64,000 nucleotides of DNA from assembly GCA_025360015.1 (NCBI GenBank), contig JANYCZ010000076.1:24741-88740 (forward strand). Direction: 5' to 3'. Positions 26,531 to 33,636 of this stretch are shown here, in pieces. Both the position numbers and the translations under genes were made by a program. The notes below the pieces were generated by a model that was not told the DNA's origin, made no database searches, and saw only the letters and a program-made list of their open reading frames with translations. The DNA is from Verrucomicrobiota bacterium (GTDB lineage: Bacteria; Verrucomicrobiota; Verrucomicrobiia; Verrucomicrobiales; Verrucomicrobiaceae). Position 1 is the stretch's first letter, and every line of letters starts with the position of its first letter.

Positions 26531-27331
26531 TTAGCCCGTGATTGGAAGTTTGGAAACTGAATCAGCCGGGCGTTTGTTCCACGCCACCAACTCTTCATAC
26601 TTCGCTCCCGTGCCGCCAAACAAATCCAGCGCACTGCCCACCGTGCCGTCCACGCGGCCATGGCTCAGTTCATCGATGCGCTTCAGATCATCCAGATGGC
26701 GGATGCCGCCCGCATAGGTCATCGGCAGCGGCGAGTGCTCGCCGAGGAAACTCACCAGCGCCTCGTCAATGCCCTCGCACTTCCCCTCCACATCCACGGC
26801 ATGGATCAAAAACTCCGCGCAATGTCCGGCGAGAAAACGCAGCGACTCGGGCGTCACATCCAGCGTCGTCAGCGTCTGCCAGCGGTTCATCGCCACCGTC
26901 CAGCCCGTGGCCGTGGCCTTGCAGCTCAGATCAATCACCAGCCGCTCTTTGCCCGTCGCTGCGACCATCTTGTCCAGTCGCGTCTGATTAAACGTGCCAT
27001 CCGTTTCAAACAGGTAGCTCGTCACGATCACATGGCTGGCCCCGGCCTCCAGATACTCCGCCGCATTGCACGAGCGAATGCCGCCGCCGACCTGCAAGCC
27101 GCCCGGAAACGCCCCTGTGGCCGCCTTCGCCGCGTCCTCATTCCCCTTCCCCAGCAGAATCACATGCCCGCCGGTCAGCCCATCGCGCAGATACAGCTCC
27201 CCATACCACGCCGCGTCCCGATCACTCACAAAGTTCGTCTTCAGCCCCGTGCCATCATCCCGCAACGACGAGCCCACAATCTGCTTTACGCGGCCGTCGT
27301 GAAGGTCAATGCAGGGTCGGAATCGGGTCAT
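26531..27331 (-). CDS. hisA: Phosphoribosylformimino-5-aminoimidazole carboxamide ribotide isomerase, eukaryotic (yeast HIS6) type
   Basis: 'CIDLHDGRVKQIVGSSL', 'LVIDLSCK', 'VAMNRWQTLTTLDV', 'FLIHAVDVEGKCEGIDEALV', 'DELSHGRVDGTVGSALDLFGG' match recalled yeast His6 motifs. Confidence 0.9.
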   Translation of the reverse strand: MTRFRPCIDLHDGRVKQIVGSSLRDDGTGLKTNFVSDRDAAWYGELYLRDGLTGGHVILLGKGNEDAAKAATGAFPGGLQVGGGIRSCNAAEYLEAGASHVIVTSYLFETDGTFNQTRLDKMVAATGKERLVIDLSCKATATGWTVAMNRWQTLTTLDVTPESLRFLAGHCAEFLIHAVDVEGKCEGIDEALVSFLGEHSPLPMTYAGGIRHLDDLKRIDELSHGRVDGTVGSALDLFGGTGAKYEELVAWNKRPADSVSKLPITG

Positions 27332-27347
27332 GGGAGGGAAATAGAAA

Positions 27348-27383
27348 TCTTCCTCTTCCTCCTACTCCTACTCTTCCTCCCTT
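27348..27383. repeat. Polypyrimidine/polypurine tract in hisA 5' region
   Basis: tcttcctcttcctcctactcctactcttcctccc: near-uninterrupted pyrimidine tract. Confidence 0.6.
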
Positions 27384-27485
27384 CAAGGCTGGATCTTGCG
27401 AGAAGCGTCAGAGCCGGCAGGCAGGCACGTCTGGCGTAGCTCCCCTCTTGACCTCCGCCTCTTCTCTGCTTTCTTCCACTTGTCC

Positions 27486-27542
27486 ATGACCACCACCGCC
27501 ACGGCTCTGCTTCTTCTTTCCCTGCGACTTACGCAAGGGTAG
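27486..27542 (+). promoter_or_regulatory. Candidate leuA leader peptide ORF (attenuation)
   Basis: ATG ACC ACC ACC GCC ACG GCT CTG CTT CTT CTT TCC CTG CGA CTT ACG CAA GGG TAG = MTTTATALLLLSLRLTQG; 6 Leu of 18 codons, 4 consecutive; ~100 bp upstream of leuA. Confidence 0.5.
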
Positions 27543-27644
27543 GCGGCCCGTGTTTCCTCGTCATGCCCCTTGCCGTCACGTCACGGCAGTTTCTAATGCC
27601 GGAATACCACCGGCCCTTCTCAGCCTCTCTACTTTCGTCTTCTC

Positions 27645-29309
27645 ATGTTAAAAGATCCGTCTTCCAAGTATCAGCCCTTCCCGCTGATCAGCCTCCCCAA
27701 CCGTCAATGGCCCACACGCCACCTGACCCATGCGCCCATGTGGTGCAGCGTCGATCTGCGCGATGGCAACCAGGCGCTCGCTGTGCCGATGAACGTCTCC
27801 CAGAAGCTCGAAATGTTCGATGCGCTGGTGAAGTGCGGCTTCAAGGAAATCGAGGTCGGCTTCCCCTCCGCCTCGAACACCGAATTCAGCTTCAACCGCC
27901 GCCTCATTGAGGAGAAGCGCATCCCTGACGATGTCACCATCCAGTGCCTGGTGCAGGCGCGCGAGGATTTGATCGAGAAGACCGTCGAGTCGCTGTTGGG
28001 CGCGAAGAAAGTCGTCATCCACATGTACAACAGCACCTCGCCCGCGCAGCGGAAGTACGTGTTTGGCAAAACGAAGGAAGAGATCATCGCCGTGGCCGTC
28101 AAAGGCGCGCAGATGATCAAGGACCGCCTGCATCGCCTCACGGAAGGCGGCACGCAGGTGACCTTGCAGTATTCGCCTGAGAGCTTCAGCGCCACGGAAG
28201 TGGAGTTTGCCAAGGAGATCAGCGAAGCCGTCATGGACGTGTGGCAGCCGTCGCCGCAGCACAAGATGATTCTCAATCTGCCCGACACCGTCGAGGTGGC
28301 CATGCCCAATGTGTATGCCGACCAGATCGAATGGATCTGCACGAACATCAAAAACCGCGAGAGCCTCATCATCAGCCTGCACACGCACAACGATCGCGGC
28401 ACTGGCACCGCCGCCACGGAGCTGGGCCTGCTGGCTGGTGCCGACCGCGTGGAAGGCACGCTGTTTGGCAATGGCGAACGCACGGGTAATTTGGACATCG
28501 TGCAGGTGGCCATGAATTTGTACATGCACGGCATCGCCCCGGGCCTGGACTTCAGCGACATGAGCGGCCTCATCCACATGTATGAGCGCACCACCGGCAT
28601 GACCGTCGCCCCGCGCCATCCGTACAGCGGTGAACTCGTCTTCACCGCCTTCAGCGGCAGCCATCAGGACGCGATCAAGAAGGGCCTCACTGGCTACGAC
28701 GAGCACAAGACCATCTGGGATGTGCCCTATCTCACCATCGACCCCAACGACATCGGCCGCGAATACCGCGAAGTCATTCGCGTGAATTCGCAGAGCGGCA
28801 AGGGCGGCGTGGCCTACCTGCTGGAGAGCGAATTCGGCATCGAACTGCCCAAGGACATGCAGCGCGACTTCGGCCCCATCGCCAACGATCTGGTGGACAA
28901 GCTGGGCCGCGAAGTCACCGCTGCCGAATTGAAAGGCATGTTCTGGCAGGAATACATCGAGCGCGAGACCCCCTTCGCCCTCCATCACTTCCACGCCGAT
29001 GGCGTGGACGGCGTCTTCACCTGCCGCAGCAGCCTGGTCATCAATGGCCAGGAACGCGGCATCACCGGCACAGGCAACGGCCCCATCGCCGCATTTGCTC
29101 ACGCCTTGATCAAGGACGCGGGAGCCCCCCCCTTTGAAGTCGCCACCTACCGCGAACAAAGCCTCAGCTCCGGCAGCGAAGCCAGCGCCCTCGCCTTCAT
29201 CCAGATCAAAACTGCCAATGGCAAAACCATCTGGGGCGCAGGCGTGGACACGAACATCGAACTCGCCTCGATCAAAGCGGTGCTCAGCGCGGTGAACCGC
29301 GCTTCATAA
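27645..29309 (+). CDS. leuA: 2-isopropylmalate synthase (yeast/actinobacterial-type, long form)
   Basis: 'SKYQPFPLISLPNRQWPTRHLTHAPMWCSVDLRDGNQAL' and 'FKEIEVGFPSASNTEF', 'LHTHNDRGTGTAATELGLLAGADRVEGTLFGNGERTGN'. Confidence 0.95.
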   Translation: MLKDPSSKYQPFPLISLPNRQWPTRHLTHAPMWCSVDLRDGNQALAVPMNVSQKLEMFDALVKCGFKEIEVGFPSASNTEFSFNRRLIEEKRIPDDVTIQCLVQAREDLIEKTVESLLGAKKVVIHMYNSTSPAQRKYVFGKTKEEIIAVAVKGAQMIKDRLHRLTEGGTQVTLQYSPESFSATEVEFAKEISEAVMDVWQPSPQHKMILNLPDTVEVAMPNVYADQIEWICTNIKNRESLIISLHTHNDRGTGTAATELGLLAGADRVEGTLFGNGERTGNLDIVQVAMNLYMHGIAPGLDFSDMSGLIHMYERTTGMTVAPRHPYSGELVFTAFSGSHQDAIKKGLTGYDEHKTIWDVPYLTIDPNDIGREYREVIRVNSQSGKGGVAYLLESEFGIELPKDMQRDFGPIANDLVDKLGREVTAAELKGMFWQEYIERETPFALHHFHADGVDGVFTCRSSLVINGQERGITGTGNGPIAAFAHALIKDAGAPPFEVATYREQSLSSGSEASALAFIQIKTANGKTIWGAGVDTNIELASIKAVLSAVNRAS

Positions 29310-29385
29310 AAGTACTCGTGAGCTTTAGCTCGTTCTGGATTCTGGGAACTGCCCAGCCTCCCAGAACGAGCTCATTTCATGCCCG
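29309..29385. repeat. Family A palindromic repeat (degenerate right arm)
   Basis: aaaagtactcgtGAGCTTTAGCTCgttctgga...cccagaacGAGCTcatttcatg. Confidence 0.7.
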
Positions 29386-29597
29386 TAAGCATTGCCGCAA
29401 GGGATGAAGCTCAGGTTTAATTTCAAGAGGCCTGTTGTCACCTCCGGGACGTTTTCATCCAAACATGGCAAGGTATGGAAATTATAAAAGCAAGGTTGCC
29501 GCCACGCACGGTTCGCGTTTATTAGCCGTCTCGTGGCTCACACATTCCCAACCATCCCTGCGCTGGCCCGCGTGAATCTCTTCCCGGCACCGCGAAC

Positions 29598-30665
29598 ATG
29601 AGCTACCAAATCTCGAATCTACTTCTTAATTCCTTTGAGAAGTCCGCGCAGGAGGAATCGCTTCGCCATGCGGGAGATCGCACGATCGAATACACCCGGA
29701 AGATGAAATTGTTCGGGTATGTAACCTGCGCTCCTCTCCTTGGAGTACTCCTTTATTTCGGTCTCACCGTGCCGCCAGCAGACCGACTGCCAGCGATCAG
29801 TGGTCTTGGCAGCTTGTTTTTGATGATGCTGGCTTTTGCAATGGAAGTTGGCCTCGCTCGCATCACCTACGAAGATCGTGGAATCCGCACCCAGTCAGCG
29901 TGGCGGTTTTCACGTTTCATCCCATTCTCTGACATCAAGAGCTGTAACTATTCCTTCTCCGCACGCTGGTACCAAATTCGCACGCAGCATTACGGCACCA
30001 TCCATATTTCGATTTACATGCGGGGCATCCCCGATCTGCTGAGAATTCTCCCCTGCCTTCATCCAGGTTATCCGCCGGTGAACAAGTATGGCGAAGCTCT
30101 TGGCAATCCCAATTCGCTGCAGATACTTCCGCCGACCATCATCATCGTTCCAGCCAAGCGGTCTGGGGCCAAGGTGGTTGCGGCCGTCCTTGTCATTCTT
30201 GGACTGGGATCATTCGTTGGGTGGGCTTTGTATCCCATGCCAGAGCGCTCTCAATTCACCGAGCTTCAAGGACAGGTGGCCGAAATGTCCACGGAGCCCG
30301 TGGGAAAGCGCGATGTCCTGTTGAAGCTCCGCCTGGCAGATACACCCGCTCTACTGACCTGGTCCTCAGACCGGGCCAAAGACGCAAGCCTGAACGGGCT
30401 CTTCAAAGAAATACGTCGTGGTGATCAAGTCAGCGTGCTCATTGCGAAAAGCGATCTCGCCAATGCGTCCAAAATACAAGCGCCAGTGGATGCTCCAATA
30501 CGGTTTATCGGACTGCGCACCCAGCAGAAAGAGTACCTGAGCTTCGAAAGCCATCTCCTCTGGCACCGGGAGACCCAGTACACCTTCATGCTGGCGGGAA
30601 TCACCTTCCTGGTGATTGCCACATCCCTCTTTTTCGGCGGCCAAAAGAAAGCTGAAGTCGCGTGA
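29598..30665 (+). CDS. Hypothetical membrane protein
   Basis: 355 aa ORF with several hydrophobic stretches (LFGYVTCAPLLGVLLYFGLTV; AAVLVILGLGSFVGWALY; FMLAGITFLVIATSLFF). Confidence 0.6.
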   Translation: MSYQISNLLLNSFEKSAQEESLRHAGDRTIEYTRKMKLFGYVTCAPLLGVLLYFGLTVPPADRLPAISGLGSLFLMMLAFAMEVGLARITYEDRGIRTQSAWRFSRFIPFSDIKSCNYSFSARWYQIRTQHYGTIHISIYMRGIPDLLRILPCLHPGYPPVNKYGEALGNPNSLQILPPTIIIVPAKRSGAKVVAAVLVILGLGSFVGWALYPMPERSQFTELQGQVAEMSTEPVGKRDVLLKLRLADTPALLTWSSDRAKDASLNGLFKEIRRGDQVSVLIAKSDLANASKIQAPVDAPIRFIGLRTQQKEYLSFESHLLWHRETQYTFMLAGITFLVIATSLFFGGQKKAEVA

Positions 30666-30690
30666 TCGCTTCGACGATCATGCCGTCTAG

Positions 30691-30810
30691 GTTGTCAGTC
30701 GTGAAGGGCTTGCAACCATGAAGACACTCTCCGGGCGGACAAAGGACTTGGCCGATCTCCAGAACCTGGGTATCCTGCCCGCAGATGAAGAGAAGCCCGA
30801 ACCAGTTTAA
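30691..30810 (+). pseudogene. Remnant of a nucleotidyltransferase-like protein (C-terminal end)
   Basis: Frame reads VVSREGLATMKTLSGRTKDLADLQNLGILPADEEKPEPV*, resembling the '(L/V)SRExLIxxKxxxGRPxDLADxxxL' C-terminus of antitoxin-like nucleotidyltransferases; stop codon immediately upstream at 30688. Confidence 0.55.
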
Positions 30811-30959
30811 AGACACGGCGCGTGGAGTGTCTACGGACATGTCTGCGGCGGCAGTCTCACGCCGTGTGCGCATATGGATCAACTATGGGCGACGGGTCGT
30901 TCCATGGCAGGAGTAAAAGACAAAAAAGTGACCGATAAAAAGTAAGGAACGACTGCTCA

Positions 30960-31553
30960 ATGCCCCTCGAAATCCCCGACTACCCTTTCCAAGCCTACAT
31001 CTTCGACTGCGACGGCACGCTGGTTGACTCCATGCCGCTGCACTACCTCGCCTGGACTGATGCGCTGAACCAGCACGATGCTCCCTTTGTCTTCACCGAG
31101 GAGGAGTTCTACGCGAGCGCTGGCATGAAAGAGCAGGACGTGGTCAGGCAGCTCAACGCCAAGCATGGCACGAACCTCGACCCCGTCAGCGTGGACGAGC
31201 TGAAGATGGAGATCTTTGCGAAGCGCATTCCCGAAGTGCAGGCGGTGGGCCCCGTGGCGGATTTTGCCAAATCGCTCTTCGGCCGCTTCCCCATCGCTGT
31301 AGCCTCCGGCAGCGAAGAAGCCACCGTGCGCGGCTGCTTGACCGCCACCGGCTTGATCGACCTCTTCCCCATCATTATCACTCCCAAAAAAGTGAAGCAC
31401 GGCAAGCCTGCACCGGACATGTTCCTCCTCGCCGCAGAGCAGATGGGTATCGCCCCGAGTGAGTGCCTGGTTCTGGAAGATGGCAACAGCGGCATCGTGG
31501 CAGCGAAGGCAGCGGGGATGCAGTCGGTGTTCATCCCCCGGACATTGAGATAG
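30960..31553 (+). CDS. HAD-superfamily hydrolase, beta-phosphoglucomutase-like
   Basis: 'FDCDGTLVDSMPLHYLAWTDAL', 'VASGSEEATVRGCL', 'KHGKPAPDMFLLAAEQMG', 'LVLEDGNSGIVAAKAAGM'. Confidence 0.93.
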   Translation: MPLEIPDYPFQAYIFDCDGTLVDSMPLHYLAWTDALNQHDAPFVFTEEEFYASAGMKEQDVVRQLNAKHGTNLDPVSVDELKMEIFAKRIPEVQAVGPVADFAKSLFGRFPIAVASGSEEATVRGCLTATGLIDLFPIIITPKKVKHGKPAPDMFLLAAEQMGIAPSECLVLEDGNSGIVAAKAAGMQSVFIPRTLR

Positions 31554-31556
31554 CTG

Positions 31557-31631
31557 GCCGAAAAAGTGGAAAGAAGAGAAAAAATCAGAGCTTCTGATTC
31601 CGGTTTTTCTCCTTCTTTCCTTTCTTTCGGC
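31557..31631. terminator. Bidirectional intrinsic terminator-like hairpin
   Basis: GCCGAAA...GGAAAGAAGAGAAAAA tCAG agctt CTGa TTTTTCTCCTTCTTTCC...TTTCGGC between convergent genes. Confidence 0.8.
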
Positions 31632-33004
31632 TAACCAAGTTTGGATCGGTTCGTCCACGCCTTCCAGCAGGTCACGAAGCCTTTCGCGAAGTCCTGCGGC
31701 CGTGCGTCCACCCAGGCGGTGATGTCTTCGGGCTTGAACCAATCGCCGGTGGCCACTTCTTCAGGAAGGCAGCGCACGGGCCCATCATGCCTCGCGATGC
31801 GGAGCTCGACGAATTCGTGGTCGGTGTTGTCTCCGGCGGGGATTTGCGCGGCCAGCTCCGTGGCTTCGACGTGGATGCCCACTTCCTCTCCCAGCTCGCG
31901 CACGGCGGCGCTGGCGTAACCTTCGCCGGCATCCAGATGACCGGCGGCGCTGCTGTCCCACTTGAGGGGCGACACATCCTTGAGATGCGAGCGCTGCTGC
32001 AGATAGATGTGCCCGCGTTTATTGATGACGAAGATGTGCACCGCACGGTGCAGCAGCTTGCGCTTGTGCACCTCTCCACGCGTGAGCTGTTCGATGACTT
32101 CGTTGCGCTCATTCACCACATCAAACATCTCGCTGGCCTTCTGACCCGCATCGGCTTCGTGTCGCTGCTCGTAATGGCGGGCGATCTGAATCCACTGCGT
32201 CAGCGACAGCGCCTCTGCACGCACCATTGTCGTGACGCCGAGCGCCTCAATCAGCGACTCCCAGCCACCGGGGGCTTCGGGCAGGAGGTTCTTCAATTGC
32301 TTGCGCCGCTGGGAAAACCCCATGCGCACGAGGCGGTCAAACAGCACGTGATCAAACACCGGCAGTGTGGCGGGATCTCGCGGCGTGAGGCGGATGATGG
32401 CGCTGTCCACCCGGGGCCTGGGAACGAAGACCTCCGGCGGCACCACGCGCAGCATCTCCACATTCCAGTCCTTTTGTACCAGCAGGCTGAGCGCGCCATA
32501 GGCATCGTCCTCGCAGGTGGCAGCCAGGCGGTCGCACACTTCCTTTTGCAGCATGAAGACAGCGCAGCCCACTGGCGAGGGCGGCGTGAGCCAGTGCTTC
32601 AAGATTTCACTGCCGACGGAATACGGCAGATTCCCCACGATGCGCAGCGGGCCGTGCTTGAACCACGACCGTAGGTTGATGCGTGTGGCGTCGTTGTGGA
32701 TGACTTCCACATCGCTGCGGCCTTCAAACTGGCTTTGCAGCTCCGGCGCGAGCTGGGAGTCTTTCTCGATCAGGATGAGCTTCTTGGGCCTGCCGACGAG
32801 GTGCTTGGTCAAAGCGCCCATGCCGGGGCCGATTTCCACCACCACGTCAGCTCCATCCGGCTGCACCTGATCGCCGATCCAGCGGGCGATCTCCTCATCC
32901 TGCAGGAAGTTCTGCCCCATGCTCTTGCGTGGGGTGAAGTGCGGGCGGGGAGGCGGGGCTTCGGAGCGGCGTTGGTCGCGGTATCTCATTGCCTCATCTT
33001 CCAC
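31631..33004 (-). CDS. rsmA: 16S rRNA dimethyladenosine transferase (RsmA/KsgA) fused to a C-terminal NUDIX hydrolase domain
   Basis: RsmA motifs 'GQNFLQD', 'VVEIGPGMGALTKHL', 'IVGNLPYSVGSEIL'; then 'LHRAVHIFVINKRGHIYLQQRS...WDSSAAGHLDAGEGYASAAVRELGEEVGI' (Nudix box). Confidence 0.92.
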   Translation of the reverse strand: MEDEAMRYRDQRRSEAPPPRPHFTPRKSMGQNFLQDEEIARWIGDQVQPDGADVVVEIGPGMGALTKHLVGRPKKLILIEKDSQLAPELQSQFEGRSDVEVIHNDATRINLRSWFKHGPLRIVGNLPYSVGSEILKHWLTPPSPVGCAVFMLQKEVCDRLAATCEDDAYGALSLLVQKDWNVEMLRVVPPEVFVPRPRVDSAIIRLTPRDPATLPVFDHVLFDRLVRMGFSQRRKQLKNLLPEAPGGWESLIEALGVTTMVRAEALSLTQWIQIARHYEQRHEADAGQKASEMFDVVNERNEVIEQLTRGEVHKRKLLHRAVHIFVINKRGHIYLQQRSHLKDVSPLKWDSSAAGHLDAGEGYASAAVRELGEEVGIHVEATELAAQIPAGDNTDHEFVELRIARHDGPVRCLPEEVATGDWFKPEDITAWVDARPQDFAKGFVTCWKAWTNRSKLG

Positions 33005-33083
33005 CGTTCTGCGGTTCCATCAAACCAATCCATTCAAGGCAGCCAATACTTGACCCCCCGGCACCCATGCAGCACTCTTAAGG

Positions 33084-33434
33084 GTGCTTAGAACCTGCCT
33101 CAAATCCAAACTCCACCGCGCCGCCATCACTGATGCCAACATTGCCTATGAAGGCAGCATCACCATTCCGACCGATCTCATGGAAAAAGCCGATCTGTGG
33201 GTGGGCGAAAAAGTGCTGGTGACCTCCATCACCAACGGCGCCCGGCTTGAAACCTATGTCATCCCCGCCCCGAGTGGCTCCGGCCAGATCATCGTCAACG
33301 GTGCCGCCGCGCATCTGATCAACACCGGCCACCGCGTCACCATCATGGCCTGGGGTCAGAGCGAGCACCCGATCATCCCAAAACGTCTGCTGCTCAATGA
33401 GCGCAACGAGGTGGTGAATGATACGGTGCTGTGA
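33084..33434 (+). CDS. panD: Aspartate 1-decarboxylase
   Basis: 'KSKLHRAAITDANIAYEGSITIPTDLMEKADL', with the G-S self-processing site; GTG start. Confidence 0.95.
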   Translation: MLRTCLKSKLHRAAITDANIAYEGSITIPTDLMEKADLWVGEKVLVTSITNGARLETYVIPAPSGSGQIIVNGAAAHLINTGHRVTIMAWGQSEHPIIPKRLLLNERNEVVNDTVL

Positions 33435-33456
33435 AGAGTCGCAAGACATCAAAATA

Positions 33457-33533
33457 GTGGTCCGCTCAGTCCTCTGAGCGGTTTCTGGGCAGTCGTACTC
33501 GCTGGGTTCCGCACAGAGGACTGTGCGGGCCAC
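33457..33533. repeat. Family D nested palindromic element
   Basis: GTGGt CCGCTCAGtcctCTGAGCGG ... CCGCACAGaggaCTGTGCGG gCCAC: two 8-bp hairpins inside an outer inverted repeat. Confidence 0.8.
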
Positions 33534-33636
33534 TTTGTTGCGCCAGCCTCAGGTCTTTGGCTCTGCCATCACAAGAATACCACCATGGGCCACTTTCGGC
33601 TGTTCATGCTGCCGGGGGACTCCGTATGCTCTTGTC

